A stretch of DNA of 64,000 bases from Baylisascaris procyonis. Taxonomy: Eukaryota; Nematoda; Chromadorea; Rhabditida; Ascarididae. The translations under genes and the position numbers were made by a program. Location of the stretch: assembly GCA_037389465.1 (NCBI GenBank), contig JAZARR010000088.1, positions 2,418,001 to 2,482,000 on the forward strand, given 5' to 3'. Below the pieces are notes generated by a model. That model saw only the letters and a list, made by a program, of their open reading frames with translations, did not search any database and had not been told where the DNA came from. Of this stretch, positions 52,636-64,000 are shown one piece after another; within the stretch, counting starts at the first letter, position 1; every line of letters starts with the position of its first letter.

Positions 52636-55192
52636 TTGCTGCCTATTGAGGAAACCATCTTAACACAACAACTCGTCGAACTTTTATTTCCCTCTCAATG
52701 ACCTCAGTAATATTTTCTGATATTTTCTTTTTTTTTTTTTTCTCTGATGATTAGTTTATTCTCTCATTTATTTCTTCAATAGATGAAAATATTAAGGAGA
52801 TGAAAAGGTAAAATTTCACTTGTGAAAATTCGATGGGAAACAATAAAAATCATTCTAAAAAAAATTCGTAATGATTTAATCGTAAAATTTGCAAATAGAT
52901 AAAATTTATTATCATTTATATGAGAGTAGATAAGTTATAAAAGAAAATAAAAACATCACAAGAGGATGTGATCAATGTTCATTTTTTTCAATAAAGCGAT
53001 ATTGAGCTTAACGTATAAAGCTTAAAAATTATGCCAAAATGAGATGAATAAAGTTTTTTTTTTAGTTAGTTCATGCACCAGATACGGTTCTTTATATAGC
53101 GTTATATCAGCTCACAAATAATTGCTCATATAACATAAAATTTTTCTCGTAAATACGAAGGGTAAAAGTTTGCGTTGTTCTTCCGGCTTCATACGCTTGT
53201 TTCAACAAATAGTTTTTTGCTTTCTTCATTTCATAAGAACGCTTTTTTCTTGCTTTAATTGTCTGAATTTTTTTTTTGTGGAAAATTTCTAGATGAATTT
53301 TTTGAAATCGTTAAATTTACTCATCAGCTAATAGTAGATGCAAAAATTGAAACAATTGAACTCATCAAATAGCGTAATGATGAAGCGGATGTGATTTATT
53401 GTTGTGAAGTGTGCTACTCATCTATTCGATTATCTAAACTCCTCTATGATACCACATAACGGAAATAAAACGACAGGTATTCACGATGTTAAGTACTACT
53501 TAATTCTCATAACGCTATTGAAAGAAGAGACTTGAAAAATTTGGCAATCGTTTGCAAGGAGTGTCGAAAGCGATAAGAAAGAACACACTATACAAAATAT
53601 GTATGACGTGGAAACAAAAAAAAGGCATTAACTAACTTAGTAACACTGAACTAGTGAATATTTCAATTTTAATATAGTTTTTTATTCATATAATATGCAA
53701 ATGAATATCATTGCGTTGATTCAAGTGGAAACAATAAATCGCATCGCTGAAGAAGCAAAAGAAAGCTGTTTGCAGTTCAGCTGAGTGTACTGTATGTATC
53801 CTACCGAGAGGAATTTTAAATGACGAGAATAATAAATGAGTGATTTTTTTTTCTGCAATAATTTTACAAAATAAATTGATAATTGTTCGCGAAATTTTAT
53901 TTGTAACAAATGAGTGTGTTATAATTTCAACAAATAAGCGTGTTATAATTTTATAAATGAAAACGCTTTATGTATAATATGATTAAAAACGATTTCACCA
54001 CATGATGTGCCGAACGCTTGATATATATTCTAAAAAGTTTGAATAAATTACTCGCTAAATTTATTTCTCGATAAGTAATCAATATTTGAGACTTGCCGAT
54101 CACAAAAACTAACAGTGGAATCAAAAGGAAGTGCTATACATATATTGCCCACTTTGACTTATTAAGTCAGAAATGTGAAAAAAAAAAAGAACGAAAAATC
54201 CGCTAAGAGCTTCGATGAATTTCTAAGTCCATTTTACATGACAAGTGATTGGGTTCAATTTGACGAATAGAGAAAACACTTAAGTTTCGGCAGTAAACAG
54301 TGAGGTCATGTAACCTGTATGGCAAGATCGAGCAAACGCTATATAAGGTCAAGCAACCATTGAATAAGGTCAAGTAGCCGAGTGAAGAATCAACGCAAAT
54401 GTTCAACAGATAATTTCTTGTAAATTCAATGCAATCTTCTGTATTTCATACATACGTAATGGCGCGATGTTTTATGCATTTTATGGCTGATGTAATATTG
54501 CGTCACATATATTTGTACCGAATTTATACTGATTATAATAAATTATGAAGCTTACAAAGAAAACTACTAAAGATTTTGGCACAATAATGCACTTGATTTT
54601 TGATTTTATCCATGAAGCGCTATCAAAGCTACGTAAAAGAGTTGTTCCCTTCAATTAGGTTTCAATTTACCTGAATTAGTCGTGTGCATTTAATCGCACA
54701 GAATTGATGATTCGAGATGACAGCAAGTTGCAATGCAACCCTCACATTAGCAATATTATCCCTTGCAAATACGACTATATTACAAAAAAAGCGTTCGATT
54801 GAAGAGTGTGATCATCACAAATAGTTTGAATTAGTTCGATGCATAGTTGATGCAGAAATTATTAAAAGTAATTGCGAAATTCTAAACGAATGATTCAAAT
54901 TCATCAAAATTTCACCCCAATATTCGTTTGGAAATTTTCAAATTAAACCTAGACACAGATAACGTAAACAGGAATGACTAATTGTATAACGAGTTAGACT
55001 TTTAAAGAAAAAAAGAGAGATTAAAAAGAATTGTCGACTAAAGAATGAAGCTCATCACCATCAACGTGGAAAACGAAATAAACCAATTTATGCGTCTCAA
55101 ATCAATTCGAGAAATTTCAACTGAAATACGAAGAATTATTACCTTATTGCAAACGTTCTTGTCAGCAATAATAATTGAAAAAAAAAAATTGT

Positions 55193-55198
55193 TTTATT
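55193..55198 (-). terminator. poly(A) signal after the 55.6 kb exon
   Basis: AATAAA on the minus strand lies about 390 nt past the TGA at 55587; another lies about 20 bp closer. Plausible for a moderate 3' UTR. Confidence 0.35.
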
Positions 55199-55586
55199 AC
55201 AAATAGAAAGGTAAAGTTTTATTACGATTCATCAAATGCATTACATAATGCGCAAGAAAAAAAATATATAACCATTAAATGATAAATAACTCGTTTATAA
55301 GTTTACAATTATGAAGTTTAGTTGATAGTTGCATTTAGTGATGACGTGTGTTCAGACCAGATGAAACAGACAAAAAAAGCGCATTTATAAAATGGTGTGA
55401 AGAAATATTTGCCGTTCAAATATGTCATTATAAGGTTGAATTTTTTTTATAAATTTGAAAGTTGAAATTTTCAAGTCGTAAATTCTTTTTTAATCAGAGG
55501 AGATCAGCTTATCACCTCAATGATGGCGCCGGATAAGAGCTCATGTTAAATGATCGGTAAATGATAAACGATGAGCAAGACTCTCA

Positions 55587-55702
55587 TTGAGGAGATGAGT
55601 TCCGCATTTTGAGATGTGCAAGCAATTCATCAGCCGATACACCAAGTTTCTCACCGGCGTGTATCACTTCGGCTAGTCGACTCTCGATCGCTTGAAGTAC
55701 TG
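55587..55702 (-). CDS. terminal exon of an unrecognised minus-strand gene
   Basis: The minus strand has a strong acceptor (GGATTTTGCAG), then 37 codons to TGA reading IESRLAEVIHAGEKLG and VSADELLAHLK, a clear amphipathic helix pattern. Codons starting with G are strongly enriched (14 of 37) compared with the AT-rich flanks. Minus-strand AATAAA signals occur about 370-390 nt past the stop (near 55193 and 55215). The rest of the gene should lie at higher coordinates, but I found no convincing exon up to 64 kb, so upstream introns may be long. No family is recognised. Confidence 0.55.
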
Positions 55703-57076
55703 CAAAATCCTTATATTTAAAAAATTTGCATAATATTAATATTAAATATGTATGAGTTGTTTTATTAGTAACCATAGTGATTGAGTCTATTAATCATGTA
55801 TGATGTGGGTGATATCTATTCCTATATTAAACGTTACAAAATAAAAATATTTCCAACGAGAAAGTAAAATATGGGGACAACAATGATGACAAACGAATGA
55901 CTAGAAAAATCTTTATAGAAAACATTTGAATTGTCGACCTTCACGTTTACTTTATTTTATTTGTTTATTTATTTTTTCTCAAAATGCATCCATTTCAGCT
56001 ATTAAAGGGAATTTTTGCATTGAAAATTGCAAAAATTCTCTATTCACATAATACGACGAACCGAAAACCGATTGTTTCCGAGATGATATTTATCTATTTT
56101 CGCCCTCAAATATGAGTATTTCAAAGATTGAAAGAAATCTTCAACGTCGAATGAATGCAATGATCCTTATAAGTAAAACTTTTTTGAGTATTCAACACAG
56201 CTAAAAGGATGCAATGAAATTTCGCTTATCTAGGTTAGTTATGAGAGGCGAAATTTCATGCGACTATATCCATCATGATTGACTAATTCATTTCTTTGAA
56301 TGGACGAACACGGCGTCGCGATGAATGCGCATCCGACAGTTGCGCCTCAATAAGCAAATACCTATGCAAAGCTTAAGCTCAGAGCTACACCTAAGTCTAA
56401 GCTATCTTTGAAGATTTATCCATAGGGAAGAATCACTAATATGAAGCGCTACTTTTGGAGGCGCAAATGTCGCATGACCGAGACAAGCATACGTACGCAC
56501 TAAGACAAGCAGGCACAATTATCCAATGTTACACTCGCTTATACCATAAGCCAGATCATCTCCACTTTGATGTATTTTTATAAACATCCTTTTGCAAAAA
56601 ATAATAAAATGAAGTGAAGCTACACAAATGCTCTTTGCTCGAAGTTCACTGCCTTGCATGTTATGATGAAATTGATGGTAAGACCCAAAAGTAGTAACAG
56701 TCTATATTGTTTATAGTACTGCGCTAGATCAATCAACACCAATCAGGTGGAACTCGTCTACTATTTTATAATATTTACTTTTATACTTTTCAGATGAATG
56801 AATACTTTATGCAAATATTGTTTATGCAAATTTAATTTCAAATGAAAACATTTTTTTTTATGATTTTCTATTTTACGTTGAACTGAATTTTTCGCAAATC
56901 TTTTCTAAGTTTTTTTTTTTTGTAGTGATTAACACAACATAAAATTATTGTACATTTATTAAGATATAAGAATTTATTAGAAAAGAAACCCTCAATGAGA
57001 ATGAATCTCAATTTGAGATTCATAGAAGCATAATTCTTTTATTACAGAGCATTCTTCTTAAGTAATTTTTTTTTTT

Positions 57077-57107
57077 GGGGCGGGAGGGATGGGGTGGGGG
57101 GGGGGGG
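57077..57107 (+). repeat. canonical G-quadruplex motif
   Basis: The plus strand has runs of 4, 3, 3, 4 and 12 G separated by C, A, AT and T (GGGGCGGGAGGGATGGGG then T and G12). This meets the standard four-run pattern with very short loops. Confidence 0.85.
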
Positions 57108-58316
57108 TTTTTTCAGATTTCTCAACAAGACATAGAATTTCAAATATTTTGTAGTTGTATAAATAGTAAATACAATAAAAAATACAGTGCAAGACATTCA
57201 AATCATCCTAAATTTATTAATTACCTTCATATCAAACTATAAATCAAAGAGCGTTGATGAATTTTTTTTAAAAAAAAATTAGATTTCCGTTACTTCGAAT
57301 TATTTAGTAGCCCATTGAGTTATCGGTTTTTGTTTTTTTTTTTGGAAAGCAGCGAATAACGCTTCGAAAGATTCTTTAGGCGAGAAAACTTCTTTCAAAC
57401 GCTTATGAAATGATGCCTTAGCATTATTATTGAGATAAATGAATAAAAATAAATTTTGCTTTAAAACTTTAAACTAAAAATATAAGATTTGATGAGCAAC
57501 GATCGCCTATTCGATATGGAAACTCTTCACGATAGGCACAAATATATAAATTACGATAATAGACACGATATATTGGTAAGGTTATTCTTAGCACAATGTA
57601 TTACGGCGAAAAATAGTTCGCCATAGGGAATTCATCGGGAATAAATAAGAATAAGTTTGTTCTTTTTCAAAAAAAAAAAAAAAATCAAAGTGAGTAGGAT
57701 TGGCTTCTCTCCATTCTTCATTATCACCCCTCCCTTCCCCATTCCCCCACCCCCCCCCCCAAATGAAATCTCTGAACAGAGGAAGGCATTCCTTTCCACA
57801 TCAAATCAAGCTCCTCTCTTATCACCGAAACGACTCTCCGCCCGCAGCGCTTCCTTATAACTCCTTTTTGTTCGCCTACCACTTCAACGTTTGACCGAAA
57901 ACGAGAATAACAAAACCTTATTATTGAGACATCTTATTGCGCATTCCTTTTAGTTTTCATAGGTTCAAAGCATTGCTATACACGAATATTTCTTAATATA
58001 CGCAAATATAAGAGAAATTCAACATGCAAGATGACCACTGACCATAAGGCGTTTAATAAAGCTGTAGCGAGTACCTTATACTTTTAGTTACCATCAATAT
58101 TGGCTACAGAAAAGTGAATGTTTAAGCAAATATTCGAATAATACTAAACTATTAACAACATAATAAATAAACAAGAATTCTTAACCACCCATACTCTTAT
58201 CAAAAATTTAATCTCCTCATGTAACTTTCTCATCGCTGATTTACCTTGTGATATATGGACAGATATTCTATCAACTTTAAATTTCCTCTTTTTTCTTTTT
58301 TTTTACCATTCATGCA

Positions 58317-58318
<2 letters not shown>

Positions 58319-58391
<73 letters not shown>
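58319..58391. repeat. (AT)n microsatellite, about 73 bp
   Basis: An uninterrupted dinucleotide run, almost the same length as the one at 2786-2858. Confidence 0.97.
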
Positions 58392-58393
<2 letters not shown>

Positions 58394-61257
58394 ATGGCAT
58401 AAATACAACGATTTGCTGTATTGCCTTTACGTTTTAAAATACTACAGCGAGCAATTTTATAATACAAAAGTAACTTTTATATATGCAGAAAAGAAAAAAA
58501 GGCACAAAAACATAACTCTTTAAATAGGTATAATTAAATTTGTCCTTTTTAAACAGGTACATCCATATCAATACGAGAAAAAAAATAATTGAAATAAACA
58601 TTCATAGAAATCATCTGATAACAAAAAAAAAAAAAAATTCCTCATTGAAAAATCATAATATCTGATCCTCTCTTTTATGCGATAGCTTATAAAGAAATTA
58701 GAAAAAAAAGACTCTATCGTTTTGATATTTCATTCGATTTAAGGCACTGTAACGATTGAAGATAATCTCAATATTGCCTCTAATAAATTGGAATATTTTT
58801 AAGGTATAGACTGCTCTCATTAGAAGCGATTTTTTTTTTTTTGAAGCAATTTCTTAGCAAACATTTTTTCTATTAGGTACATGCATTGAGGTACTTGTTA
58901 CAATAATTAATAGCAGATATTTCTCAAGAAGTAGAGATGCTCGTTAATTTTTTCCTTGCAGATGCACATTCTAGTCCGTTGAGTTATCGGGAAATCCACC
59001 CCGTATCAAATAAAATGCATATTTTCTGTGAAGAGCTTATATAAAAGCCAAATGATAGAACGTACCATACCAAGCATATACATAATATCAGTTTGTAACA
59101 TGAGAAAAAACGCAAGTCCTACAGTATCGTCATAAATAAAAACCCCAGTGGCGAAAATCTATTCCATAAAAAAAGATAACAAATCTATACGTGTTCACTA
59201 CACGCCATAGTTGTCGAGACATTTTAAATCGTTACATAATGGCCTATAAAAGTGTTGTCGGCACAATCATATTTAAAGCGCATAAAATTATGAAATATAT
59301 TAATGATTCGCGAAAGAAGTAAATAATAAAGCATAAAACAAATCAGGATCCTCTACTACTAGGAAATGATCCAGGAACATTAAAATCCATAGACGTTTAA
59401 AAAGTGATTCCTACGAGAATCGACTCTCTACGTATAGCCGCTAGTTGAAAAACGGTTTAAGGTGAGAAATTCAATGAATTTATTAGGAATTGCTCGGCTT
59501 TTACAAATACGATTATTGATCTCATAATCAAAAGGAAACAAGAAATATTCCAATGACGATGCTCCGACTAAGAATATGCTGGGAAGAAATGGACACACAG
59601 ACAAACAAACAAACAAACAGGCGGGCAGCCAGACAGACAGACAAACAGCGCAAACGAGCAACACATAAACAATATTTCAGCTAAACACACAAGCATAGAC
59701 GATGAAAAATTCGCTCAACTCGAAACGATAGTTAAATTTGTATTTTGCGATTGGTTTGAATATCTGTTATTGAACGCCTTCGAAGGCCTTCCCGGCAAAC
59801 AGCCGTATTATTATTATTCGTTGAATAAAGCTCTACTATTCAAGAAATGCACAATTTTGGTAAGCAAATTGGCAATCCTCATTTATCTACATCAAGGCTT
59901 ATTCTCTACTCATTAAATTGTAGCATATTATAGCATAATTTATAGCACAAATTATAACACAAATTATAGCAATCGTTGTTATTTTATCATTGTTCGTGAC
60001 ATCTTTTAACTTAAAAAAATAGTGCTATCCTTAGAACAACACACTGTAAATTATCAACACTTGCAACGTCAGCAGAAATGAATGAAAGTGGCATCCAAAT
60101 CGCAGAATAACTAAAATAACAAAGTCACTAATCGAGCGATTCAATCACTATGCTATGTCATAGCCGTAGATGATTATATATGTATCTGTCCGTAGAACAA
60201 AAATTTTCAACATGCGAATCACAAAGATTGTGGAAATGAAATTCAGTGTTTTGATCTGTACCGTACCTCATCATTTTCTACCGTTTGTTTTGTCAGCCTA
60301 GTTTCAAAAATTAAAGGTGCTGTAAAGTTTGCAAAGCGACTTTGTGTTGCGAATGGCAATTTATTTTTCCGGCTATGATTTGCGTAACCGGTCGGTCTCT
60401 TATTAAAGAGCATTACTAGGCGTATTTTGCCACTGTTGTATAATCTTTCATATTTCGTTGAAATCAAGAATTCATTAGCAAAAATTACATCTATTTCGGC
60501 CAGTTGCTACTACTTATTTTTGCTTCACTTGCATCGTCGCTCTAGTCGACTGTTATTACAACGACGATTGCAAATTCGCTCTATTTTATTTAACACCTTT
60601 TTGCCATCAAACTACTCAAACGGTAGCAATCAGCCGCATTGTCCTTCGTCTTCATTTGCATAAGCAGCAAAATTTGCATAAGTTTGTTGGCATAGACCAT
60701 TATAGAACGTACAAAAAAACATGTTGTTCTCCTATAGTCCGATCACTACAGCGACGATCGACGATAAAACAGCGAAAAGCATATACGTTTGGCTTGAAGC
60801 AGCCTGATAGCCGAAATCATTCAGCCAGCCGAATTTCGATTCAACCATTCCATAAACGCTTTTCACACTTAACATTTTAGCCTATACAACGTTTCCCTAT
60901 CGAAATCACCGAATCGACAATAAAATAAAACTCCCTATTGCAATTATATCGTCATTGCATATGTGGAATTGATCACTCGTTGAAATTGCAACGATCAGAA
61001 TCGTTTTCATAAATGCATTTTGAAGAATCGAGAGAGAATATTCAGAAAATTTTCTGCTGCAAATAATTTTCTCTTTTGCCCGTGATTGCCATTAGTAGCA
61101 ACTATCGTATAAAACAATCCTTGCAGTGTAATCGCCAATAAACGTTCCCTACTATATTTTTGAAAATAACATCCCAACAATAGGAAGTATTACTTACTTA
61201 CCCATTACTTATCAAATACTTCAACATTATTACATAATGACAATTTCATTATTTATT

Positions 61258-61272
61258 AATAGAGTGGACATG
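61258..61272. repeat. target-site duplication of the RTE insertion, left copy
   Basis: AATAGAGTGGACATG recurs exactly at 61600-61614. The first three bases of the right copy merge with the (TAAA)n tail, so the true duplication may be 12-15 bp. Confidence 0.88.
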
Positions 61273-61277
61273 GTAGC

Positions 61278-61539
61278 GTGAAGGTGACCGAGGCTGGAAT
61301 GAGGAAATTTAGATGGGCGGCGAAGATATCCGCACTGAAAAGTGACGATTGGGTGAAGCGAATAACAGAATGGACACCACGGATTGGAAAAAGAAATAGA
61401 GGCCGACCTGCAATGAGGTGGAGCGATTCTTTAAAAAAGACCGCAGGAACCAACTGGATCAGAGAAGCATTGATTGATTCGGGACAAGTGGAAGCGATAT
61501 GAAGAGACCTTCATTCGTAATGAATGCTATGTTGATTGA
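61278..61539 (+). pseudogene. C-terminal fragment of RTE reverse transcriptase, frameshifted
   Basis: The fragment shows the usual C-terminal signature of nematode RTE polymerases: RKFRWAAKISALKSDDW, then RITEW, then RGRPAMRWSDS. The first frame ends at TGA 61500-61502. Just before it, at about 61480, the conserved end continues in another frame (RDKWKRYEETFIR and ECYVD) to a TGA at 61537-61539, so a one-base shift separates the two parts. Endonuclease and catalytic palm are absent because of 5' truncation. It is not functional. Confidence 0.85.
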
Positions 61540-61541
61540 AA

Positions 61542-61600
<59 letters not shown>

Positions 61601-61602
61601 AT
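61539..61602 (+). repeat. (TAAA)n tail of the RTE insertion
   Basis: About 15 near-perfect TAAA units follow the final TGA of the element directly and end at the right target duplication. Confidence 0.95.
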
Positions 61603-61614
61603 AGAGTGGACATG

Positions 61615-64000
61615 AAGCTATCATTCTTTATTGAAAGTGAAAAAATTCATCCACAAAAGAAATTACTCAACAGAGTTGTAAGAAATTTATAAGCAATGCT
61701 TATATTGGTCTTTAATACTAATACTAAGTATAAATTTTACCGCAAATGCTTTTATATTCGAAAGATCACTTGAAACAAGCAGTGATTAATGTTTGAAAAA
61801 AAAAGGAATATTCAAAAATTCGGATTTTCTGAAAAAAAAAATCCAAAAATTAATGACATTCTGAAAATTCAATACTTGTAATATATTAGGCAATATTGAA
61901 TTAGGAAATATTATTCGAATAGCAAACAAAATTGATGATTTCATCGATGAATTTTCTAAAAAACCGCTCTATAATTTTTTTTTTGCATCTGAAATATTAC
62001 ATAAAAAATTGCTCAGATAGTATCGAAAAACAAAAAAGTGTTCACCTATACGATCATTGTTATCACTTCTCTCGAAAACAAAAAAAAAAAGAAAACGTTT
62101 TTTATTTTCCCATTTAAGTCTCTCAAATATTTCGATGAATCGTAAACTATTAGAGAAATTTTACATCGCTTTTATATTTCATATTCCACGAATTATAATG
62201 ATTCAATTCTATGGAACTGAAAAATTTTACATTTGAAACAACAAGAAAAAAAATGCACTTTTTTTACTTTTTATTAGCAATTTATCGTAGTTTTTTTTTT
62301 TTTTTTTATTCAGAAGTATACGATAGACGATCAGCTCAAGAATCTCAACGAGAAATTATAGATCCAATACAATTCACACTCTATACCACCATTGAACATA
62401 AAAATATTTCAATTTTAATGTAAATAATGAGAAATGTTCAATGTGCAATATGAAGTGAAAAATTTTATTCAAACATTGCTTCGTGAATATTTTATTGATT
62501 GTTAAATTGCTTTCCAATAGGCAAATCGACGATCCATTTCGATTAAAATGATTCGTACATTTTCTTTATCAGAACAAATTTAATTATTATAACGAAAAAA
62601 AAAATGGAGGAAGAAGAAGCAAAAAATGAAATGAAAAGAAATAAGCGAATAATATTAATTTTGAAAAAATCGGCGCACAATAGCTTTTTCTTTTTTTTTC
62701 AAATTTTAGATTATTAAAGTTGTAAAAAAATAAAAAAATTTTTTTGCCAATAATTTTTGTCACAACTGCATTTTTTTTTTTTAAATGGAAATTTCGAAAT
62801 TTTCATGGAATTTTCCACTGTATTTTTTTAATTGGCGTTTAGCGACTCTTTTTTGTAACGAAAAGAAAAAGCAAAAAAATTGATACCGAGATTTTAATGT
62901 ATAGTATAATAAACTATTACTTACTAGTCTTAATCATAGGCGCATCGGTGTTAGATACTACTTTCTTATGGATGAAGAGAAGGATGGGAAAGCACGCCGC
63001 GCTCAGCTATGACGACTCAACAAAGAAAAATAAAGGTGGAAAACTTGCAGTTTAAAAGGAAAACAAAACAGAATTTAAAAAATGAATTTATGAAAAAATG
63101 CAAATTCTTGCTACGAGTTGGATTTTTATATTTTCTCAGTGAGGAAATATAAATTAATTGAAAAATCGAAAGAAACTCCAAAAGTTTTTATTTCTTTTCG
63201 ACATAATGCTTCCATCTATCGCCTCTCCCTCATCCTCCCTCCCCTCCTCTCTTCCCTTTCCTCACCAACTCCTCTTTCTCTTTTTGAAACGTCTCTACAG
63301 CAGTCGAGTAGACGCTTTTTAATTCCGTTATATCGAATAAGTCCTACTATGCTGGAAAGACTCCCACTAGGTCACGGAGTGATGACTGTATGTCTGAGCT
63401 TCAGTGATCATCCCGGCTAAATGTGAAAAGGCAAACCGCGGCTATAGGGGCACGAGGGCTGGCAGCCGGAACCCACTGCCCCGAACCTTAATTGCTAAAA
63501 AGTCAAGTAGAAATAGGAGCGATTGGAATATGGCAGATTTGAGCCGATCCTTGGCGAATAGACGGATCGTCACGTAAATTAAGTGAATATTTCAACAGTT
63601 CTTTCAGTTTTCTTATGGCTCTTTATTTTCATTTGTACATATACACCACTGTCTCTATGCTAACATTTGTATGCATTATTCTATCTATTATTTGTCCATG
63701 CTGATGAAATTGTCACACTCATGAAATTTCTCAAAGAACCTAATGTGGACGATTCAACTCCCCAAAGGGTTAAACATGAAGGATTTCCTGTCTACTGTGA
63801 GGAAACTCTTCTACAATAAGAATGAAAAATGTAATAGAAAAGAGCAAAAAAAGGAAATGAACCTTGTTCTTTGGTGCTATCAACCGATTTCTTCATTGGC
63901 TGCCAATAAACCAATCTTTTCTGTTGCGTATTTGATGGCTTCGCTCTAAGATCGCCGTATTGTATGCCTTGTGCCATTAATTCAGGTAGCATATATTCGT
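61615..64000. other. AT-rich stretch, no firm gene
   Basis: Mostly poly(A)/poly(T)-rich. A less AT-rich pocket at about 63.3-63.56 kb includes a possible acceptor (GTCTCTACAG at 63300) with 40 open codons to TAA at 63420, and a short structured segment at 63447-63482. No exon chain could be built. Confidence 0.5.
63447..63482 (+). other. GC-rich foldback of unknown nature
   Basis: GGGGCA pairs with TGCCCC across 24 bases that themselves contain a GGCT/AGCC hairpin. The surrounding 130 bp are unusually GC-balanced for this window. It could be part of a dispersed repeat or a small structured RNA; nothing identifies it. Confidence 0.3.

Larger units (their letters stand above)
48801..55192. other. 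AT-rich stretch without a supported gene
   Basis: Very AT-rich with two long (AT)n tracts, a G14 run near 52622 and frequent poly(A)/poly(T). A small plus frame at 50532-50723 ends in a basic helix-like segment (MNRRVERIRGLVEVAS), but no splice or poly(A) context supports it. Confidence 0.5.
55703..61257. other. AT-rich stretch without a supported gene
   Basis: Holds an (AT)n tract, the quadruplex motif at 57077, a C-rich tract at 57724-57762, and CAGACAAACAAACAAA-type simple sequence at 59590-59650. The less AT-rich pocket at 60.25-60.9 kb has frames on both strands that stop at random. No exon is supported. Confidence 0.5.
61273..61602 (+). mobile_element. 5'-truncated RTE-like non-LTR retrotransposon insertion
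   Basis: About 330 bp carries only the C-terminal end of a reverse transcriptase ORF, then a (TAAA)n tail of about 60 bp. It sits between two exact copies of a 15-bp sequence (AATAGAGTGGACATG, at 61258-61272 and 61600-61614). A 5' truncation, simple-repeat tail directly after the ORF and target duplication are the signature of target-primed reverse transcription by RTE-clade elements. The exact duplication suggests a fairly recent insertion. Confidence 0.88.

Overview
Overall character. This is AT-rich, intron-rich, gene-poor animal DNA. Its content points to a nematode: one clear gene combines a von Willebrand A (VWA) domain with a C-type lectin domain and the nematode-typical NCFCP junction. 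Splice sites are mostly TTTCAG/TTTTAG and GTAAG/GTGAG, and there is a truncated RTE-type retrotransposon. I infer a rhabditine-like worm with large introns, but the species cannot be fixed from the sequence. There are no bacterial-type operons, CRISPR arrays, rRNA genes or convincing tRNA genes.

Layout. Positions 1-11.2 kb (+) hold the best-supported gene: the 3' part of a secreted-type VWA/C-type lectin protein, eight exons plus one possible cassette exon, ending at 11078 with a poly(A) signal at 11162. One VWA exon appears to need a frameshift, so this copy may be damaged. Converging on it from the other strand is a candidate gene with unrecognised product (12681 to 11562), whose four exon-like segments have compatible phases and whose stop is followed by AATAAA about 60 nt on. 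From 12.7 to 55 kb the sequence is mainly AT-rich intergenic or intronic DNA. Within it lie GC-richer, coding-like islands, mostly open on the minus strand: 16.8-17.5, 26.5-26.8, 31.5-32.1, 35.1-35.8 and 47.0-48.8 kb. Several start at a good splice acceptor, but none gives a product I recognise.

Mobile DNA. A 531-bp solo LTR (43029-43559) has TG...CA ends, a TATA box, a poly(A) signal and a 5-bp target duplication. A 5'-truncated RTE-like insertion (61273-61602) has a (TAAA)n tail, an exact 15-bp target duplication and a frameshift in its last codons. The block at 48.0-48.8 kb carries weak reverse-transcriptase-like motifs on the minus strand.

Simple structure. There are four long (AT)n tracts of about 53-77 bp, many G-rich/C-rich tracts including one canonical quadruplex motif, a three-copy 51-54-bp tandem repeat, an intronic degenerate minisatellite and several hairpins. 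I found no convincing new multi-gene system. The items most worth a second look are the possibly broken VWA/lectin gene with its cassette exon, the unrecognised minus-strand exon chains, and the two clean retroelement insertions.
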